Positions 16,753 through 25,260 of a stretch of 64,000 bases of DNA are shown here, one piece after another. How positions within the stretch are numbered: the stretch's first letter is position 1; each line of letters opens with the position of its first letter. The notes under the pieces were generated by a model. The model searched no databases and was not told where the DNA came from. It saw only the letters and a list, made by a program, of their open reading frames with translations. Position numbers and translations under genes: made by a program. Source of the DNA: Halalkalibacter oceani. GTDB taxonomy: Bacteria; Bacillota; Bacilli; Bacillales; Bacillaceae_D. The DNA lies in contig NZ_JBEPKD010000004.1 of assembly GCF_040544555.1 (NCBI RefSeq), positions 62,001-126,000 on the forward strand. Direction: 5' to 3'.

Positions 16753-17824
16753 GGCTGCCCTCCTTTTTCAATCGCTCCAGCATATCCCAAATCCCCCACA
16801 AGTACATGATGCCGAGGCCGCGATCATATAAGCCGTATCCCGGTCTGCAAGTTTCACCCCAAATGTGGCGGCCGTGATCCGGCCTTGCGTACCCGGTAAA
16901 GCCGCAATCATGATAGGCCTTCATAATGCTAAGTACATCGACTGTCCCGTCAGCCGAGCGGTGGGAGGTTTCAATAAAATCACCATTTTCATAAGTTTTC
17001 ACATTACGAATATGGGCAAAGTGAATCCGATCAGCAAAGGCGCGAACCATCTCAGCAACGTCATTGTTGATGTTCGCTCCCAATGAGCCGCTGCAAAGCG
17101 TCAATCCATTAGCCGGACGATCCACGAGCGTTAAAAAGCGCTCAATGCTCTGTTTGTTGACGATGATTCTCGGCAACCCGAACACGGAAAACGGCGGGTC
17201 ATCCGGGTGAATCGCCATTTTGATATTGTGTTCCTCAGCTACTGGGATGATCTGCTCCAAAAAGTAACGAAGATGCTGCCAAAGATCTTCCTCCGATACT
17301 TCCTGATATTGCTCGAATAGCGTTGATAAATATTTCAGCCGCTCAGGCTCCCAGCCCGGCATCGTCAAAGTGGAATTGCCAGCGATTTTGTCCACTAATT
17401 CCAGCGGATCGAGATCCTTGATTTTCGCATGTTCAAAAAACAACGCTGTTGAACCGTCCTCCAGTTCTTTAAACAGATCTGTACGTGTCCAATCAAAGAC
17501 CGGCATAAAATTATAGCAAATGACCTTTACCCCGACTTCGGCCAGCCTGCGAATCGTCGTTTTATAGTTTTCAATATACTGGTCTCTTGATGGCAGGCCG
17601 AGTTTAATATCTTCATGCACATTCACGCTTTCCACGACATCGAGATGAAGGCCGTAGCGGTCTGCCTGTTCTTTGACTTCTTTTATTCGTTCCAGCGGCC
17701 ATGCTTCCCCGGCCGGAATATCATGCAATGCCCAGACAATCCCTTCTACGCCGGGTATCTGCTTCACATAGTCTAATGGAATAAGGTCATTTCCCTCGCC
17801 AAACCAACGGAATACCATTCTCAT
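16736..17824 (-). CDS. uxuA: Mannonate dehydratase
   Basis: 362 residues from the ATG at 17824, 4 nt after the uxaC stop; a longer frame begins inside uxaC but family members start MxMxFRW as here. TIM-barrel enzyme that dehydrates D-mannonate to 2-keto-3-deoxygluconate. FRWFGEGND opens the protein, IHPDDPPFSVFGLPR (about 211-225) and a C-terminal RPDHGRHIWGE are family signatures carrying metal ligands. It needs a divalent metal and is cytosolic. The next step, KDG kinase, is not in the window. Spacing from its nearest ribosome site (GGAG, 13 nt) is long, suggesting translational coupling to uxaC. Confidence 0.94.
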   Translation of the reverse strand: MRMVFRWFGEGNDLIPLDYVKQIPGVEGIVWALHDIPAGEAWPLERIKEVKEQADRYGLHLDVVESVNVHEDIKLGLPSRDQYIENYKTTIRRLAEVGVKVICYNFMPVFDWTRTDLFKELEDGSTALFFEHAKIKDLDPLELVDKIAGNSTLTMPGWEPERLKYLSTLFEQYQEVSEEDLWQHLRYFLEQIIPVAEEHNIKMAIHPDDPPFSVFGLPRIIVNKQSIERFLTLVDRPANGLTLCSGSLGANINNDVAEMVRAFADRIHFAHIRNVKTYENGDFIETSHRSADGTVDVLSIMKAYHDCGFTGYARPDHGRHIWGETCRPGYGLYDRGLGIMYLWGIWDMLERLKKEGSHADGQ

Positions 17825-17828
17825 TTGT

Positions 17829-19253
17829 TTATAACAGCTCCGTTTCTTCTTCAATTTCCAGCCCTAAGTAGCTCTCTATGTTTCGGTAACTGATGTTCTC
17901 AATGATTTGGCCGATGTAATCCAGTTGTGCCGGGTATTCGCCATTTTCAACCCATCTGCCAACCAGATTACAAAGAATTCTTCTGAAATATTCATGTCTT
18001 GTGTACGAAAGCAGGCTTCTTGAGTCGGTAAGCATCCCAATAAAATTCGCTAAAATCCCGACGTTCGCCAATGTTTTGATTTGCTCTTCCATTCCATCAC
18101 GCTGATCATTAAACCACCATGCCGTCCCGAATTGAATTTTGCCTGGGATTTCGCTTTGAAAATTGCCGGCGAGAGCCGCCACCATATAATTGTCGCGCGG
18201 GTTCAGGCAATAGAGGATCGTCTTCGGTAAACGATTTTTCTTTTCCAGTTCGTCCAGTAAATGAGCCAGCTCGCCGGCATAGGTGAAATCAGCAATCGAG
18301 TCAAAGCCCGTATTCGGGCCGACTTGGGCGACCATTCTCGTATTCGCGTTCCTTAAGCCGCCAATATGAAATTGCATCGCCCAGCCTTTTTCGGCATAAA
18401 GCTCGCCTAAATAAATCATCAGCGCCGTTTTATAGGGAACCGCTTCCGCTTCCGTGATTGCTTCTTTTCTTAAAGCGCGTTGAAAGACTGCTTCCACCTC
18501 TTCTTCCGTAAAGCGTTTAAAAAAGGCAGACTCAAGGCTATGATCGGATAAGCGACAGCCTACTTCATCAAAATAGTCGATCCGTTTTGCCAAAGCCGCT
18601 TTAAAATCAGCTAACGATTGAATCGTCATCGCGGCAGCCTGCTCCAGCTCGTGTACCCAGCTCGAAAAAGCCGGCTTTTCAATCGCCAGTGCCCCATCCG
18701 GGCGAAAGGTGGGGAGAACTTTTACGTCAAAGCTTTGATCTTCCTTCAATTGCTTATGGTATTGTAACGAATCGACTGGATCATCGGTCGTACATAACGC
18801 TTTCACGCGAAAGCGCTTGATCACTTCCTTTGCTTTGAATCGCTCCGTCTGCAATTGTTGATTGCCTTCATTCCAAATCGCCTCCGCTGTTTCAGGAGTA
18901 AGGATTTCTTCTATTCCGAAGCAGCGTTGAAGCTCAAGATGGGTCCAATGATAGAGCGGATTCCCGATAAGAGCGGGAATCGTGTCAGCCCATTTCATAA
19001 ATTTTTCTTTTTCACTGCTTTGCCCGGTGATGTAATGCTCCGGAATGCCATTGGCCCGCAATGCTCTCCATTTATAATGATCATCACCGAGCCATACTTC
19101 GGTTAATGTCGAAAATTGTCTGTTTTCCGCAATTTCTTTCGCTGACAGATGGCAATGGTAATCAATAATCGGCATTTTCTTCGCATAGGTGTGATACAAA
19201 GCTTTGGCCGTTACTGTTTCCAATAAAAAATCGTCATCCATAAACGCCTTCAT
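17829..19253 (-). CDS. uxaC: Glucuronate/galacturonate isomerase
   Basis: 474 residues, full family length. Amidohydrolase-fold hexuronate isomerase: the metal motif IDYHCHLSAKE is near residue 30, FHIGGLRNANTRM near 300, and LTDSRSLLSYTRHEYFRRIL near 406-425 is the strong C-terminal signature. It converts D-glucuronate to D-fructuronate, and D-galacturonate to D-tagaturonate. As the next genes are uxuA and uxuB, and no tagaturonate reductase or altronate dehydratase is present, the operon serves glucuronate. The gene lies 58 nt after the VOC gene in the same direction. Confidence 0.95.
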   Translation of the reverse strand: MKAFMDDDFLLETVTAKALYHTYAKKMPIIDYHCHLSAKEIAENRQFSTLTEVWLGDDHYKWRALRANGIPEHYITGQSSEKEKFMKWADTIPALIGNPLYHWTHLELQRCFGIEEILTPETAEAIWNEGNQQLQTERFKAKEVIKRFRVKALCTTDDPVDSLQYHKQLKEDQSFDVKVLPTFRPDGALAIEKPAFSSWVHELEQAAAMTIQSLADFKAALAKRIDYFDEVGCRLSDHSLESAFFKRFTEEEVEAVFQRALRKEAITEAEAVPYKTALMIYLGELYAEKGWAMQFHIGGLRNANTRMVAQVGPNTGFDSIADFTYAGELAHLLDELEKKNRLPKTILYCLNPRDNYMVAALAGNFQSEIPGKIQFGTAWWFNDQRDGMEEQIKTLANVGILANFIGMLTDSRSLLSYTRHEYFRRILCNLVGRWVENGEYPAQLDYIGQIIENISYRNIESYLGLEIEEETELL

Positions 19254-19311
19254 CCCAACACCTCATTCGCTAATTTCTTCTCATCTTATAAAGATCCCTG
19301 CACACCCTCGA

Positions 19312-19707
19312 TCATCGCTGCAAATCAGCTTGATCGACATTCAATTCAATGACATTATTGTCGGGGTCAAGACAGAAAATTTGTGCGAAGCCGCTTTTGC
19401 TTTCCGGCTTTTCCACAAGCTGGACGCCGGACTGCTTCAAGTAACGAAGCGTTTGATCATAATCTTTCACCCTGATCGCAAAATGGCCCGCCTTCGTTTC
19501 CACGACGCTTTTAGGGCGCAGCGTATCAGATGCTGGATGAACCGTTAAATGAAGCTGCTGCTCACCAACTTGATACCATATTCCGGGAAAGCCAAAATCC
19601 GGGCGTTCGATTTCGGCAAGCCCAAGAATCGTGCTGTAAAACTGCCGTGCTTCGTGAATATCCGTAATTGAAAGACTGACATGGTGAATGCCTTCCATCT
19701 CGAACAC
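19312..19707 (-). CDS. VOC-family (glyoxalase-like) protein
   Basis: 131 residues from a GTG at 19707 with GGAGAGGG about 6 nt before it; the longer open frame overlaps the upstream dehydrogenase gene. A single vicinal-oxygen-chelate domain in two beta-alpha-beta-beta-beta modules. Possible metal ligands are His in GIHHVSLS near the start, His in QLHLTVHP mid-protein, and Glu in NNVIELN at the end. Many small VOC proteins are dioxygenases, epimerases or isomerases; the substrate cannot be read from sequence. Position between two Gfo/Idh genes and uxaC suggests it processes an intermediate or side product of uronide breakdown. The start is well placed 21 nt after the preceding stop. Confidence 0.8.
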   Translation of the reverse strand: MFEMEGIHHVSLSITDIHEARQFYSTILGLAEIERPDFGFPGIWYQVGEQQLHLTVHPASDTLRPKSVVETKAGHFAIRVKDYDQTLRYLKQSGVQLVEKPESKSGFAQIFCLDPDNNVIELNVDQADLQR

Positions 19708-19727
19708 TGTTCCCTCTCCTTCCCTGT

Positions 19728-20822
19728 TTAGTTCGCCGGCGTTTTTGCTCCTTCGACTTTGATTGCTTGCTCCTGGGCAATAATACATAATTCAGCCGCT
19801 TTAAAGGCATGTTCCTGGGTCATCGCCTTTTCCGTTCCATTCAGACAGTCGAGAATGAACTGACCGAAAAACGGATAGCCAACCTTTCCGGAAAGCGCAA
19901 AATGCTTCTCTCCTTCCTGATTGACCAAATATAAATGATCCGAGGAAGAATCGCGGCCGACGTCCAGATACTTGCGAATCTCGATATATCCTTCTGTTCC
20001 TAACAAAATCGCGCGACCATCTCCCCATGTACCAAGACCATCCGGCGTCAGCCAATCCACGCGAAAATAAAACGTGGCTCCATTGTCGGCGACAAGTGTC
20101 GCGTCGCCAAAGTCTTCAAATTGCGGATACTGCTTATAATGGTAATTGGCGACTTTGCTATGCAGCACTTTCGCGTCCTTCGCCCCGGTGTAGTGAAGGA
20201 ACTGTTCAATTTGATGACTTCCGATATCACAGAGAATCCCGCCGTAGCTTTCCGGATCAAAGAACCACTCCGGCCGGCTTTCTGCGCTGGCGCGATGCGG
20301 CCCGGTTCCAATCACCTGCACGACGCGGCCAATCGCCCCTTCCTCAATCAGCTGTCCAGCAAACACCGCACTTTCGACATGAAGTCGTTCGCTGTAATAA
20401 ATGCCCCATTTCAAGCCGGTTTCCTTTGTTTTTTCCCTTGCCTTTTCGAGCTGATCGAGCTTCGTAAATGCCGGTTTATCTACAAAATAATGTTTTCCGT
20501 GCTCCAGCACCTTTACGCCCATCTCCCCGCGCTTCGCTGGTATGCTGGCGCAGGCGACAAGCTGAATCGCCGGATCAAGCAAAATGTCCTGCTCCGAGTC
20601 CGCCGCTCTTACCCCAGGAAACGCTTCACAAAAGGCTTGCACCTTTTGCGGATCAGGATCGTAGACAGCGACTAAATCCGCTCCCGCTTCTATTAACCCA
20701 TTGCACATTCCGTTAATATGCCCGTGATCAAGCCCGATTGCCGCGAAAGGAAAGCGACCGCTCTCCACGACTTTGTTCACTTTTCCTTTCGGGGCATAAT
20801 TCATTCCGTCTTTCCTGTTCAC
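19728..20822 (-). CDS. Gfo/Idh/MocA-family oxidoreductase
   Basis: About 364 residues from a GTG at 20822 with GGGAG upstream; an ATG at 20804 with AGGAAA is an alternative. N-terminal Rossmann domain beginning FAAIGLDHGHINGM, where the usual GxGxxG is altered to GLDHGH, an unusual variant seen in a sub-branch of this family. DKPAF near residue 117 replaces the usual EKP motif (Lys kept). The C-terminal GFO_IDH_MocA domain carries YGGILCDIGSHQIEQFLHY near 203-222 with the catalytic Asp-x-x-x-His. It should oxidise or reduce a sugar or sugar derivative with NAD(P). Twenty nt downstream of a second family member, so they are co-expressed. Substrate unknown. Confidence 0.85.
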   Translation of the reverse strand: MNRKDGMNYAPKGKVNKVVESGRFPFAAIGLDHGHINGMCNGLIEAGADLVAVYDPDPQKVQAFCEAFPGVRAADSEQDILLDPAIQLVACASIPAKRGEMGVKVLEHGKHYFVDKPAFTKLDQLEKAREKTKETGLKWGIYYSERLHVESAVFAGQLIEEGAIGRVVQVIGTGPHRASAESRPEWFFDPESYGGILCDIGSHQIEQFLHYTGAKDAKVLHSKVANYHYKQYPQFEDFGDATLVADNGATFYFRVDWLTPDGLGTWGDGRAILLGTEGYIEIRKYLDVGRDSSSDHLYLVNQEGEKHFALSGKVGYPFFGQFILDCLNGTEKAMTQEHAFKAAELCIIAQEQAIKVEGAKTPAN

Positions 20823-20841
20823 TATGCTCACTCCCTCAGCC

Positions 20842-22005
20842 TTATTGATTGCCAGAATAATTGCCGCCTGTCGTAATCTTGTTATCGGTGAAGTTTTGAA
20901 TACTTGTTGTCTTTTCGTAAAAGTGGGTGGCATGTTGCATAATTCCTTCGCGCGTATAAAACGGACTTTCTTTATCTAATGGCAGCTTGACAGACTGTCC
21001 TAAGCTTGAAGCCTGATAAATCGCTGAGATGAATTCAAGCGTTTGCCGCCCCTGAACCCCATCGACGAGCACGGCCTTTTTGCCTTCAATCGCCAGGATG
21101 ACATCATCGATTTGTCCGGCATGCCCTTCATGCTCGACCTCCGGCTGTTGATCGTAGACGTCCTGAAGTTTTCCCTCCAATGCCGGGTCGGTCTCGGGAA
21201 AGCCATTTTGCTTCGACTGTGACGCCTTTACTTTCCAGGGGGCAGAGACACGGGCGTGCTTGCCTTGAAAAATCAATTGCTGCTCTTCGCCGTGGTGAAC
21301 GACCGAACTCGTAATTTGCGCCAGGCTGCCATTGTCATAACGGCCGATCGCGATCGACAAGTCCTCGACTTCGGCATTGTCATGTGACGTATTGCTGGCG
21401 ACGGCTGTAATCTCGGCCGGCATTCCATTCATCCAAAGAAAAATATCAATATGATGGACGGCGTGATTCAATGTGCAGCCTCCACCTTCCTTTTCCCACG
21501 TCCCTCTCCACCAGAGATCATAGTAGCTGTGCCCTCTCCACCAGAAAGAATCGACCTGTGTATGAACAATTGGCCCCATCAGTCCGGTTTCCAGCACGTG
21601 CTTCAGCTTCATCATCGGCGTGCGGAAGCGATTTTGTGCGACGACCGATAAAATTCTCTTGTTTCGTTCTGCCGCTTCGTTCATCGCGTCGCATTCCTCA
21701 AGAGAAGAGGCCATCGGTTTTTCGACAAGGACGTGCTTGCCTGAGTTTAATAAGTCAATCGCGATTTGCGCGTGAGTGAACGGCGGTGTGCACACGGATA
21801 CGAGGTCAATATCGGACCGCTTAACAATTTCTTCGTATTCCTGATACACCTCTGCCTGCAAGTTAAATTCGGCTGCTCTCTGCTTCGCTTTCTCCGGATC
21901 AAGATCACAGAGGGCGACAATCCGACAGCGATCTGAAAATTGCTTATACCCTTCAATATGGGACGGCGAAATGGCTCCCAGTCCTATAATGGCAACGTTT
22001 AACAT
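20842..22005 (-). CDS. Gfo/Idh/MocA-family oxidoreductase
   Basis: 387 residues. Rossmann motif AIIGLGAISPSH at the N-terminus, VEKPMA near 94-99 with the conserved Lys, and a C-terminal domain with GGGCTLNHAVHHIDIFLWM near 174-192. It is a NAD(P)-dependent dehydrogenase of a sugar or cyclitol. Only distantly related to the next gene, so not a recent duplicate. It begins 32 nt after the permease gene, in a minus-strand operon with importer genes upstream and uxaC-uxuA-uxuB downstream. A role in oxidising or epimerising a uronide before it enters the UxaC step is inferred. Confidence 0.86.
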   Translation of the reverse strand: MLNVAIIGLGAISPSHIEGYKQFSDRCRIVALCDLDPEKAKQRAAEFNLQAEVYQEYEEIVKRSDIDLVSVCTPPFTHAQIAIDLLNSGKHVLVEKPMASSLEECDAMNEAAERNKRILSVVAQNRFRTPMMKLKHVLETGLMGPIVHTQVDSFWWRGHSYYDLWWRGTWEKEGGGCTLNHAVHHIDIFLWMNGMPAEITAVASNTSHDNAEVEDLSIAIGRYDNGSLAQITSSVVHHGEEQQLIFQGKHARVSAPWKVKASQSKQNGFPETDPALEGKLQDVYDQQPEVEHEGHAGQIDDVILAIEGKKAVLVDGVQGRQTLEFISAIYQASSLGQSVKLPLDKESPFYTREGIMQHATHFYEKTTSIQNFTDNKITTGGNYSGNQ

Positions 22006-22037
22006 ATAATCCTCTCCTTCATTATTCGAATGGTCAA

Positions 22038-22928
22038 CTAGCCCTTGACCGCTCCGGCTGTCATCCCTTTAATGATTTGCTCCTGCAAAATCATGTAGAC
22101 GATGATGACCGGAATGACTGAAATCAGCACCCCCGCGGCAATTAAACCGTAATTGCTCGCATAGGAGGTTTGGAAATTAGCCAGACCGAGCGGCAGGGTT
22201 CTCGCGACATCGGCCGAAACTAAAATGGTCGCAAAGACGTATTCATTCCAGGCGGCGATAAACACTAAAATACCTACCGTCGAAATACCGGGCTTACTAA
22301 TCGGCATGATCACCTTATAGAACATTTTCCAGTAATTACAGCCATCGATAATCGCCGCTTCTTCTAATTCTTTCGGTATGCTTTTCATAAAGCCGACTAA
22401 AATAAAAACGGCTTTCGGAAGGTTTAACGCCGTGTAGACGATGATTAAGCTCAACAACGTATTACGCAATCCTAAGCTTTGCATTTTAAAGAAGATCGGC
22501 AAAAGCAAGGATTGGAGCGGGATCGTTACCCCGATGATAAACAGGGCGTATAACAGCATGTTTCCGCGAAATTGAAAGCGGGCGATCACGAAGGACACCG
22601 TCGAGCCTAAAACAATGCAAAGAATGACTGTTGAGGCGGCAACAATTAAACTGTTCAAAAAGTAGCTCGACATATTAGCCGAATTCCAGGCGTTTACGAA
22701 GTTTTCAAAGTTGAATGAACTTGGCAGACCAAACGGATCAGCGAAGATTTCGCGGTTTGATTTAAAAGCTGTCAGCGTCACCCAGACAAACAGTCCGACG
22801 GTAAGCGCGGCATAGCCCCAGACAAAGAAATATTTAATGACTTGAAACAAAGTGAGTTTCGCTCGCTTTTTCGTACCTGTACTGGTAACGGGTATTGAAC
22901 GTTCCTGAAGCTGGCCTTCTGTATTCAC
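22038..22928 (-). CDS. Carbohydrate ABC transporter permease (MalG type)
   Basis: 296 residues with six predicted membrane helices. The cytoplasmic coupling motif EEAAIIDGCNYWKMFYKVIMP (EAA loop, near 197-217) contacts the ATPase. The N-terminal 35 residues are cytoplasmic and polar. It is the second inner permease of a CUT1-type sugar importer; partner permease is 10 nt upstream. No ATP-binding subunit is encoded in the locus, as in many Bacillus sugar importers that use the shared MsmX ATPase. Confidence 0.92.
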   Translation of the reverse strand: MNTEGQLQERSIPVTSTGTKKRAKLTLFQVIKYFFVWGYAALTVGLFVWVTLTAFKSNREIFADPFGLPSSFNFENFVNAWNSANMSSYFLNSLIVAASTVILCIVLGSTVSFVIARFQFRGNMLLYALFIIGVTIPLQSLLLPIFFKMQSLGLRNTLLSLIIVYTALNLPKAVFILVGFMKSIPKELEEAAIIDGCNYWKMFYKVIMPISKPGISTVGILVFIAAWNEYVFATILVSADVARTLPLGLANFQTSYASNYGLIAAGVLISVIPVIIVYMILQEQIIKGMTAGAVKG

Positions 22929-22938
22929 ATAATCCCTC

Positions 22939-23805
22939 CTAGTCCTTCGATGTCATCGCTTTATTAATACTGAAAGAGATAATCAGCACGATGACCGTCA
23001 TCGTGACGGCAATCGCATTCCCGAACCCATAATTCATGTTCTGGAAGCCTTGATTGTACATATAGGTCCCGGTTACTTCCGTACGGTGAATCGGCCCGCC
23101 GTTTGTCAACAGAAGAACATAGTCGAATTGTTTAAAGGCATAGGAAATCCCTAATACGAGACTGACGACCATCACGCTTTTAATCGAAGGCAAAATAATA
23201 TAATAAATTCTTTGAAAGAAGTTGACTCCATCCAGTTCTGCCGCTTCAAGCATTTCCTCCGGCATCGACTGCAGGCCCGAATAAATAATCACCATCGTCA
23301 AACCAATGTAAGACCAGATAAAAGGCACGGAGACCGCGGTCATTGCAGTGGCGGGATTCGAAAGCCAAGCCGTCGCCAGATTGCCAAGCCCCACCTGATG
23401 AAGGATCGTGTTTAAAATGCCGAAGGTCGGCTCATAAATAAAGGAAAAAACGAGCGCAATCGCCACGGTCGACGTAACAACCGGGAAAAAATAGACCGTC
23501 CGCAAAAACTTAAAGCCGGCCACTTTCGTATAAAGAAAATAGGCGAGCAGAAAGCCAACCGGAATTTGAATCAACAGAACGAGAAACACCCAATAAAAGG
23601 TATTAAGCAGCGCCCGGTAAAAAATTTTATCCTGGGCAAGGGCAATGTAGTTTTCCAAAAAAATAAACGTCTTATCAGACAGGCCGTTCCATTCAAAGAA
23701 ACTGTTATAAATCGTGCTTCCTAAAGGGCTGATAAAGAAATACCAGTAAAATAAGACCGTTGGCAATGCAAAAAGTATCAAGACCCAGGGCTTTGGCTTA
23801 ACCAT
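22939..23805 (-). CDS. Carbohydrate ABC transporter permease (MalF type)
   Basis: 288 residues, six helices, with the EAA loop EEMLEAAELDGVNFFQRIYYIILPS near 182. The short N-terminus (MVKPKPWVLILF) lacks the extra helices of enteric MalF, as is usual for Gram-positive CUT1 permeases. It sits between the binding-protein gene and the second permease with tight spacing. Together they import an oligosaccharide or glycoside; the hexuronate genes downstream point to a glucuronide or aldouronate. Confidence 0.92.
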   Translation of the reverse strand: MVKPKPWVLILFALPTVLFYWYFFISPLGSTIYNSFFEWNGLSDKTFIFLENYIALAQDKIFYRALLNTFYWVFLVLLIQIPVGFLLAYFLYTKVAGFKFLRTVYFFPVVTSTVAIALVFSFIYEPTFGILNTILHQVGLGNLATAWLSNPATAMTAVSVPFIWSYIGLTMVIIYSGLQSMPEEMLEAAELDGVNFFQRIYYIILPSIKSVMVVSLVLGISYAFKQFDYVLLLTNGGPIHRTEVTGTYMYNQGFQNMNYGFGNAIAVTMTVIVLIISFSINKAMTSKD

Positions 23806-23860
23806 CTTCTTCCTCCTTATAAAGTAGGAAGGAAGGACATCTCCTCCCCTCCGTTCGACG

Positions 23861-25180
23861 TTATTCGTATTGCGTATTCGGGTACTCTTGAATCATCTGA
23901 TTGAAGGCGTCGACATAGTCCTCCGGAGAAATCGCCTGGAGTGATAATTGATCTGTTAAATCCCAGTAATTGTCCGCCACTTCCTGTGATGTCAGCTGTT
24001 CATCGAGAGACGGGATTACTTTCTCACTTGTTGCGGCCATGTCGAGCACTTCGTTCATAACCGGACTCGCCTTGTCACGATCATGTTCGACGGCAACCGG
24101 TGTCAGGTTTCCGGCGATTTCAATAAAGTCCTTTCCAACTTGAGGACCAGTCAGTTCCTTCAACAGCTCCCACGCGGCTTCCCGTTTTTCCGGATCGTCA
24201 TACGCCTTCTGGCTCATAAAGGCGAAGAACCCTGTGCCGGCAATAACAGTCGGCTCTGCCTCACTGTCCGCAAGTGGAAATGGAATGACCTCCACCTGGT
24301 CGATTAATTCCGGCGCAATGCTTCCGACAGTCCAGCTATGCTGATACATCATCGGCGAACGCTCTGAATTGAATAGTTCTAAGGATTGAAGCGTGGACAA
24401 TGTCTCTTTTCCTTCCGGGAAAGCACCGAGTCTTTGCAGCTCCGCCGCCTTTTCTGCCGCCTGAAGCAGTTCATCTCCAAACGGCACTTCACCGGTTACA
24501 TTTGTAATCAAGGTGTCTAACGTTGTTTTTTGCGCCAGCCAGGTAAGCATCATATAACGGGCGCTATGGTTGTTCGCCGCAAATGGAATCAGCCCTGCTT
24601 CGGTAAACTGATTGACAGCGGTTACAAGTTCGTCATACGTTGTCGGCACTTCCACCCCATGCTCTTCAAATAACGCTTTATTAATCACTAAATAGTATTG
24701 ATAGCTTGATAGCGGCAACCCGTACACGCCACCATGATACTCGATCGCATTATAGGACCCGTCAACGAAACGATCCGTCAAATCGCTGTCTTCGGCAATT
24801 AACTCTGACAAATCGGCGATCTTATCGCTTTTAATATAATTTTCTACACGACGGACGCCCCAATGAGTAAAGACATCCGGCTCACTGTTTGCGGCCATTT
24901 CCGCCAGCAATTTCTCCCGGATCGAATTCCCGGCTGATGCTTCAATCGTTAAATCAATATCGTCGTGGCTCGCATCAAAGTTTTCCAATGCCGGTTCAAA
25001 GACCGGAGCCTGCGGCTGCTCCCCCGTATAGCCGTGAAGCACCCGGAGAGAGACGGCGTCGGAATTTTCAGTGCTTGTGTCTTCTTCGTTACCAGTTTCA
25101 TCACTGGATGAACAGGCTGTTATAACTGCTAGTAAAAGAATAATGACCCCTGTAACCCACACGTTTCTTCGTTTGTTCAC
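23861..25180 (-). CDS. Sugar ABC transporter substrate-binding lipoprotein
   Basis: 439 residues from a GTG at 25180. N-terminal signal with lipobox VITAC (Cys near 23), followed by an acidic Ser/Thr/Glu-rich tether, so it is a lipid-anchored extracellular receptor. Family 1 binding-protein fold with motifs PDVFTHWG near 96, YGLPLSSYQYYLVINKALFE near 150-170, and MMYQHSWTVGSI near 270. First gene of the importer operon, 80 nt after the response-regulator gene; a cre-like site lies in that gap. The ligand is not readable; the locus suggests a uronic-acid-containing sugar. Confidence 0.92.
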   Translation of the reverse strand: MNKRRNVWVTGVIILLLAVITACSSSDETGNEEDTSTENSDAVSLRVLHGYTGEQPQAPVFEPALENFDASHDDIDLTIEASAGNSIREKLLAEMAANSEPDVFTHWGVRRVENYIKSDKIADLSELIAEDSDLTDRFVDGSYNAIEYHGGVYGLPLSSYQYYLVINKALFEEHGVEVPTTYDELVTAVNQFTEAGLIPFAANNHSARYMMLTWLAQKTTLDTLITNVTGEVPFGDELLQAAEKAAELQRLGAFPEGKETLSTLQSLELFNSERSPMMYQHSWTVGSIAPELIDQVEVIPFPLADSEAEPTVIAGTGFFAFMSQKAYDDPEKREAAWELLKELTGPQVGKDFIEIAGNLTPVAVEHDRDKASPVMNEVLDMAATSEKVIPSLDEQLTSQEVADNYWDLTDQLSLQAISPEDYVDAFNQMIQEYPNTQYE

Positions 25181-25228
25181 TCGTATTCCTCCCTTATCGT
25201 TATCTTTTCTTTATTGCTTATAAAATTA

Positions 25229-25242
25229 TGATAACGCTTTCT
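25229..25242. promoter_or_regulatory. cre-like site upstream of the hexuronate importer
   Basis: TGATAACGCTTTCT, one mismatch from the CcpA consensus TGWAARCGYTWNCW when read on the minus strand. It lies 49 nt upstream of the binding-protein start, between the two-component genes and the importer genes. Catabolite repression by CcpA is inferred. Confidence 0.55.
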
Positions 25243-25260
25243 TTAGTGGGCTACCTTTAA